Shown here: in pieces, positions 50,881 through 55,115 of the stretch | Position numbering within the stretch: position 1 is the stretch's first letter | Layout: each line of letters starts with the position of its first letter | Source: JBHIAG01 sp046758465 | Lineage (GTDB): Bacteria; Acidobacteriota; Terriglobia; Acidiferrales; 2-02-FULL-67-57 | Direction of reading: 5' to 3' | Assembly (NCBI GenBank): GCA_046758465.1 | Contig: JBHIAG010000002.1 | Coordinates: 1 to 55,115, forward strand | DNA length: 55,115 nucleotides | Translations under genes and position numbers: made by a program | Notes under the pieces: model-generated | Told to the model about the DNA's origin: nothing | The model's input: the letters and a program-made list of their open reading frames with translations, nothing else | Databases searched by the model: none

Positions 50881-51941
50881 GCTTGCTCAAAGCTCCTCAG
50901 GGCCAGCCCGACGGCGACCGCCAGCCGGGGCTTGACCTCATCGATGTATTCATCACTAAACTTGGCGGGGCTGTAGCGGATGTTGCGGAAGGGGTCGAGT
51001 TCGTCGACGTTGACCTGGAACTCGTCCCGCATCAAATCCAGCAAGCCCGAGACGCGGGCCGAGCCGCCGGCGACGAAGAGGTGGTTGATGGTTTCGCCGC
51101 TGGCGCTGGCGCGGAAGAAGTCGAAGGTTTTCTGGATTTCCAGGGCGAGGATCTCCGACACCGAGCGGAGCACCGCGGTTTTCTGTTCCTCGGAGACGGT
51201 GGCGATGGCTTGTCCGCGCTTGAGATTTTCCGCATCGTCGAAGGTGAGTTCCAGCTCTTTCTGGAGGGCGTCGGTGTAGGAGTTGCCGCCGACGGAGACG
51301 TCGCGGGTGAAGAGGGGGACGCCGCCGCGGATGATGTTAATATTCATCACGCTGGCGCCGATGTTGAGCAGGGCCACGGTGAGGGCAGGTTCCGGCTCGT
51401 AGTTGAACTCGTAGGTATTCTGCAAGGCGAAGGCATCGACGTCGACGAAGGTGGCGGTACGTCGGGCCTGGATCAAAGCATTGGTGTAGTTGGAGATTTT
51501 TTCTTTCTTCACCGCCACCAGGAGGATGTCGACCTGGTCACCCATGGGGGTGACCTCGAGCACCTGGTAGTCCAAATTGACGTCAGCAATGTCGAAGGGG
51601 ATGTACTGGCCCGCATCGGCGTAGACTTGGTCGTAGAGTTCGTCCTCGGGCAAGTTGTCCATGGTGACCCGTTTGATGATGACGGAATGGCCGGAGACGG
51701 AGGTGGCGACATTCTTGCTTTTGATCTTTTGTTGGTCGAAGATGCGTTCGATGGCAGACGAGACCGCGAGGGCGTCGATGATGGCGCCATCGACCAGGGT
51801 TTCCGGCGTCAAGGCTTCCAAGCCGACATTGGTCAGCTCGTAGCCTTCACGCGCCTTCTTGAGATCGACAACCTTGACGGCGCTGGAGCCGATATCGAGG
51901 CCCACCACCGGCTTGCTTTTCTTGCCTCCGAACAGTGCCAT
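50877..51941 (-). CDS. pilM: Type IV pilus assembly protein PilM
   Basis: About 354 aa, actin-like ATPase fold: VVGLDIGSSAVKVVDLKKA, SVSGHSVIIKRVTMDNLPEDE, ALLNIGASVMNINIIRGG, FVAGGSARVSGLLDLMR. It is the cytoplasmic hub of the pilus alignment complex. Start at ATG 51941 (MALFGGKKSKP); the longer frame to 52076 reads the HTH gene. Confidence 0.93.
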   Translation of the reverse strand: MALFGGKKSKPVVGLDIGSSAVKVVDLKKAREGYELTNVGLEALTPETLVDGAIIDALAVSSAIERIFDQQKIKSKNVATSVSGHSVIIKRVTMDNLPEDELYDQVYADAGQYIPFDIADVNLDYQVLEVTPMGDQVDILLVAVKKEKISNYTNALIQARRTATFVDVDAFALQNTYEFNYEPEPALTVALLNIGASVMNINIIRGGVPLFTRDVSVGGNSYTDALQKELELTFDDAENLKRGQAIATVSEEQKTAVLRSVSEILALEIQKTFDFFRASASGETINHLFVAGGSARVSGLLDLMRDEFQVNVDELDPFRNIRYSPAKFSDEYIDEVKPRLAVAVGLALRSFEQA

Positions 51942-51948
51942 GGGGTGC

Positions 51949-52155
51949 CTACCTCTTTCCTCGCCGGAGATTTTTCGCCCGGCTGATTTTGCGTTCCATC
52001 CAGCGGTCCAAGACGGTTTTCTTGAACTTCCAGCGATTGCCCAGCTTGAAGGCTGGGATCTTGTCCTGGTAGACATACCGGTACAGCGTGTCGGGTGAGA
52101 TGCCCAAGTAGTCGGACGCCTCTCTGATATTCATTACTTCGCGGAGAGCAGCCAT
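51949..52155 (-). CDS. Excisionase-type (MerR-like) HTH DNA-binding protein
   Basis: 68 aa with an HTH_17 fold: MNIREASDYLGISPDTLYRYV then IPAFKLGNRWKFKKTVLDRWM. It is the first gene of the pilus operon, only 7 nt before pilM. Such proteins bind DNA in recombination or regulation; here it may regulate the pilus genes. The ATG at 52134 is an alternative start. Confidence 0.85.
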   Translation of the reverse strand: MAALREVMNIREASDYLGISPDTLYRYVYQDKIPAFKLGNRWKFKKTVLDRWMERKISRAKNLRRGKR

Positions 52156-52251
52156 TCGTGATCCCTCTGCCCGCCGCCGTTTCTGGTAGCGCGGGGCCGA
52201 GAGCTAACAAGCTGCGCAAGGGAAGGCAGCAATCCCCAACTTTCCTCTACT

Positions 52252-52280
52252 TTTGTAGGGAAAAGCTGGTTGGATGTCAA
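52252..52280 (-). promoter_or_regulatory. Promoter of the pilus operon
   Basis: TTGACA (52275-52280), 17-bp spacer, TACAAA (52252-52257). About 90-100 nt of leader precede the HTH gene. The promoter directly follows an A/T-rich tract (eight T on the plus strand). Confidence 0.75.
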
Positions 52281-52393
52281 GCTTTTTTTTGTTTCTGTTG
52301 GTTGTTATGCCGCTTTTTCCGCGGGGCCTTGGCCGGGCTAGGGTAATTCCCCTAGCGAGCTGTGCCTTGGGCGGCACCAGCGGCGGGCGGGGA

Positions 52394-53848
52394 TTAGTCG
52401 AGGCCGAGCTGGCGCCAGCGTTGCGCGACGCGTCGCTTGATTTCCGGGTCCATTTTGATCTCGTCGGGCCAGGGGCCACGGGTGTAGCCCTCGCCGGGCC
52501 ACTTGCGGGTGGCGTCGATGCCCATCTTGGAGCCGAAGTCGGGCAGGCGGGCAGCATGGTCGAGCGTGTCGACGGGGCCGAGAGTGAACTGGATGTCGCG
52601 TTCGGGGTCAAGGGCGCAGAGCGCTTTCCAGACGACCTCACGCGGGTTGTGGACGTCGACGTCGTCATCAACCACGACCAGGCACTTGGTGAACATGGCC
52701 TGGCCGAGCGACCAGATGGCATTCATCACCTTGCGCGCCTGGCCGGGATAGGACTTGCGGATGGAGACCATCATCAGGTTGTGGAAGATGCCCTCGGCGG
52801 GCATGTGCAGGTCGACGATCTCCGGGTACTGCAGTTTGATGATGGGCAGTAGGATGCGCTCGATGGCGTGGCCCATGAAGTAGTCCTCTTCCGGCGGCGG
52901 GCCGACGATGGTGGTGAGATAGATGGGATCTTTGCGGTGGGTGATGCAGGTGATGTGGAAAACCGGGTAGTCGTCGGCGAGCGAGTAGTAGCCGGTATGG
53001 TCGCCAAAGGGGCCTTCGCGGCGGAACTCGTTCAAGTCCACGTAGCCTTCGAGAACGATCTCGGCGTTGGCAGGGACTTCGAGGTCCACGGTTTCACACT
53101 TGACCAGCTCGACCGGCGCACGGCGCAAAAAGCCGGCGAACAACAACTCGTCCAGGTCAGGTGGGGCCGGGATGACGGCCGAGAAGACCGTAGCCGGGTC
53201 GGAACCGATGGCGCAGGCAACTGCGAGCTTGCCAGTGCCGAATTTCTTGCGCGCCCGGCGGAAGTGCTCGGTGCCGTGCTTCTGGGTTTGCCAGTGCATG
53301 GCGGTGGTGCGCGCGTCGAAGACCTGCATGCGGTAGGCGCCGACGTTGCGCTTGCCGGTGTCGGGATTTTTGGTAAAGACGAGCGGGAAGGTGATGTAGC
53401 GCCCGGCGTCCTGGGGCCAACACTGGATGATAGGAAAATCGAAGAGAGAAAAATTATCTTTGTTGATGACCTGCTTGCAGGGCCCGCCGCGGACGGTTTT
53501 GGGAAAAAACGAGCCCATCTCGGCGAGCTTGGGTAACATCTTGATTTTGTCCAGCAGCCCTTGCGGCGACTGAAAATCGAGGTAGCCCGAGATGCGGTCG
53601 GCAACCTCCTGCAGCGAGTCAACCTCGAGCGCCAAGCACATCCGGCGATGGGAACCAAAAAGGTTGATGGCGAGCGGCGTCTGGTAGCCCTTGACGTTCT
53701 CAAACAGCAACGCCGGCCCGCCGGACTTCGTTACCCGGTCGGTGATTGCGGCGACCTCGAGCTTCCAGTCGACCTCGGCACGAATGCGTTTCAGTTCGCC
53801 TTCTTTTTCCAACCGCGTCAGAAACTCCCGCAGATCCTTGTAAGCCAC
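52394..53848 (-). CDS. ubiD: UbiD-family decarboxylase
   Basis: About 484 aa from a GTG (VAYKDLREFLTRLEKEGELKRI, the family start) with GGAGGG upstream. Typical UbiD segments: FPIIQCWPQDAGRYITFPLVFTKNPDTG, VACAIGSDPATVFSA, EIVLEGYVDLNEFRREGPFGDHTGYYS (prFMN/substrate site with Glu-Arg-Glu), VVVDDDVDVHNPREVVW. It performs prenylated-FMN-dependent decarboxylation, for example of 4-hydroxybenzoate derivatives in quinone synthesis. No UbiX is visible in the window. Confidence 0.9.
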   Translation of the reverse strand: MAYKDLREFLTRLEKEGELKRIRAEVDWKLEVAAITDRVTKSGGPALLFENVKGYQTPLAINLFGSHRRMCLALEVDSLQEVADRISGYLDFQSPQGLLDKIKMLPKLAEMGSFFPKTVRGGPCKQVINKDNFSLFDFPIIQCWPQDAGRYITFPLVFTKNPDTGKRNVGAYRMQVFDARTTAMHWQTQKHGTEHFRRARKKFGTGKLAVACAIGSDPATVFSAVIPAPPDLDELLFAGFLRRAPVELVKCETVDLEVPANAEIVLEGYVDLNEFRREGPFGDHTGYYSLADDYPVFHITCITHRKDPIYLTTIVGPPPEEDYFMGHAIERILLPIIKLQYPEIVDLHMPAEGIFHNLMMVSIRKSYPGQARKVMNAIWSLGQAMFTKCLVVVDDDVDVHNPREVVWKALCALDPERDIQFTLGPVDTLDHAARLPDFGSKMGIDATRKWPGEGYTRGPWPDEIKMDPEIKRRVAQRWRQLGLD

Positions 53849-53988
53849 TTCCCTTCCCTCCGCGATCAACCTTGCTGGTAATTCCGAGATTGGGCGCTCG
53901 ATTATGGCAGGTCGCCCGCACCCTCGCAAACGGCATTACGGGAACGGATGGCGTCGGATCGAGACGGAAGACGTCGCAACGAGGGCAC

Positions 53989-54738
53989 TTACAGGGCCCC
54001 CCGCAGCAGCTTGTAGGAGGCAACGAACAACACCGCCGCCAGAATCCGCCGCAGCCACAGCCCCCGCAACCACCGCGCCCCCAGCCGCGACCCCAGCAAG
54101 CCCCCGGCAAACGCCGCCACCACCAGCGGCAGCAGACCCCGCCAGTCCAACCGCGTCCGGCTCAGATGGCCGTAGAGGCCGGCAGCGGAATTCACAAAGA
54201 TGAACGCCGCCGAAGCCGCCGCCGTGCGCTTCACGTCGGCCCAGCGCAGCAGCAGCACCAGCGGAGAGAGGAAAATTCCCCCGCCGACGCCCACAATCCC
54301 CGACAAGTAGCCGATGCCTGCGCCCACCGGCAACGCCACCCCCCTCCGTGGCGGCGCCAGCCAGCTTTCATCGCGCGCACTCGCCGCCTGCAGCGCCAGC
54401 CGCACCGCCGCAAATACCAACACCCCGCCCAGCAGCAGGCTGTACACCCGCACCGAAACCTGCGTCAGCCCCCCCAGAAACGCCGCCGGAATCGAGGTCA
54501 CCACAAAGGGCACCAGCAACCGTCGGGAAAAATGCCCCGCGCGCCAATAGGTGAGAAACCCTGTCCCCGCCACCAGCAGGTTCAGACACAGCGCGCTTGG
54601 CGCCATCTGCGCCGGCACCACCCCAAACAGCGCCATCACCGCCAGGTAGCCCGAAGCGCCCCCATGCCCCACCGACGAGTACGCCACCGCCACCAGAAAA
54701 AACAGTGGCGCCAGCAGCCACCAGTTCTCAAATGCCAT
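53989..54738 (-). CDS. TauE/SafE-family sulfite or organosulfur exporter
   Basis: 249 aa, about eight membrane helices in two repeats: SSVGHGGASGYLAVMALFG and YLSGIVGVGGGIFLSPLVLL are the family's paired GxGGG-type motifs. It exports sulfite, sulfoacetate or similar anions; the exact substrate is unknown. It stands alone. Confidence 0.9.
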   Translation of the reverse strand: MAFENWWLLAPLFFLVAVAYSSVGHGGASGYLAVMALFGVVPAQMAPSALCLNLLVAGTGFLTYWRAGHFSRRLLVPFVVTSIPAAFLGGLTQVSVRVYSLLLGGVLVFAAVRLALQAASARDESWLAPPRRGVALPVGAGIGYLSGIVGVGGGIFLSPLVLLLRWADVKRTAAASAAFIFVNSAAGLYGHLSRTRLDWRGLLPLVVAAFAGGLLGSRLGARWLRGLWLRRILAAVLFVASYKLLRGAL

Positions 54739-55062
54739 GAGCGCCGAGTCTAAGCGAGCCCCGCAGCCAAAACAACCACTCTCCTAATTGGTGGCACCGG
54801 CTGGTGGCACCGGCTGGTGGCACCGGCGTCCCGCCGGTGTCTTGCCACCGCAGGTCCTTGCAACGCCGCCCACCTCCCCTGAAACGCCCCTGGAGGGCGC
54901 GTTTAGGAGTTTGGGGGGGATGAGTTCGTGGCGGGATTTGGTGCGGATTGCCCGTCCTCGGCCAGGGCTTCCCAGGATGGGCTAGCGGGCAAGAATCTCA
55001 GTGCCTCAGTGCCTCGGTGGCGCTCTGCCTCTTGCCTCTCTGCTTCTTTGCCTCAGGAAGGG
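54739..55062. other. Intergenic region with tandem repeats and a hairpin, no gene
   Basis: Three direct copies of GGTGGCACCGGCT (54790-54828) run into a hairpin (CACCGGC, loop GTCCC, GCCGGTG) flanked by a further GGTGG/CCACC pairing. The rest (CTCAGTGCCTCGGTGGC-type, repeated CTCAGTGCCT) is a low-complexity pyrimidine-rich tract before the tRNA. No conserved frame is seen. Confidence 0.7.
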
Positions 55063-55115
55063 AGCGGGAGACGGGAATCGAACCCGCGACATCCAGCTTG
55101 GGAAGCTGGCGTTCT
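55063..55115 (-). tRNA. tRNA-Gly (anticodon CCC), partial
   Basis: The 3' part is visible: anticodon stem-loop CCAGC-TTCCCAA-GCTGG, T-arm CGGGTTCGAATCCCG, acceptor CTCCCGC. The CCA is not encoded. The 5' half lies beyond the window. Confidence 0.92.

Noticed and set aside
1..55115. CRISPR array or restriction-modification/toxin-antitoxin defence locus
   Set aside because: No regularly spaced short repeats and no recognisable cas, methylase/endonuclease or TA pair were found; the small methyltransferases lack DNA-methylase motifs.

Overview
The window looks like the chromosome of a GC-rich bacterium, most likely an Acidobacteriota member. This is inferred from the pilMNOPQ cluster led by a small HTH gene, the pepP-accB-accC-thiE run next to it, paired MoxR/BchI-like AAA and VWA genes, and peptide remnants resembling the C-termini of acidobacterial TPR/kinase proteins. 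A tRNA-Sec gene (selC) shows that the host can probably make selenoproteins.

Layout. (1) 1-954: the end of an IS3-family element with intact orfA and frameshifted orfB. (2) 963-25867: a genomic island of about 24.9 kb, bounded by two identical 46-bp copies of the 3' half of tRNA-Asp. One copy is part of the intact tRNA-Asp at 25822-25898 and the other stands alone at 963-1008. A truncated tyrosine recombinase lies beside the intact tRNA. (3) 25.9-55.1 kb: ordinary chromosome with tRNA-Val, cell-envelope, repair and fatty-acid genes, selC, and the type IV pilus operon. It ends in a partial tRNA-Gly.

The island has two halves. The right half (about 19.2-25.8 kb) is a decayed prophage or satellite: two HTH proteins, virion/ejection-like proteins (one broken by a frameshift, one with a duplicated C-terminal domain) and the integrase remnant. 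No capsid, portal or terminase gene was recognised. The left half (about 2.6-18.9 kb) is an array of unrelated, mostly single genes: methyltransferases, a MetE-like protein, a dihydrodipicolinate-synthase-like/FAH/SDR trio, cytochrome c, FprA-type reductase, toast-rack lipoprotein, STAS, nitrilase, serine hydrolase, amidohydrolase and SnoaL-like.

The left half is stitched together by a repeated composite unit. It consists of a 42-nt stretch that reads as the same peptide end (RFQxLLRRMNFPE-stop), then 9-10 nt, then a perfect promoter (TTGACT-N17-TAGGAT) with a conserved spacer. At least five junctions carry both parts, and about nine more carry one part or a degraded form. Units point in the direction of the gene they precede. 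This is the most unusual feature of the window and looks like a dispersing promoter module or cassette boundary. Several array genes are decaying: internal TAG codons in the STAS and serine hydrolase genes, and an ankyrin gene in two pieces on either side of the catabolic trio.

In the core part, tsaE, NAD(P)HX repair and two SDR genes form one cluster. The AAA and VWA genes form a likely two-gene operon. The pilus operon runs from a strong promoter at 52252-52280 to a strong terminator at 46974-47011, followed by the pepP-accB-accC-thiE operon.
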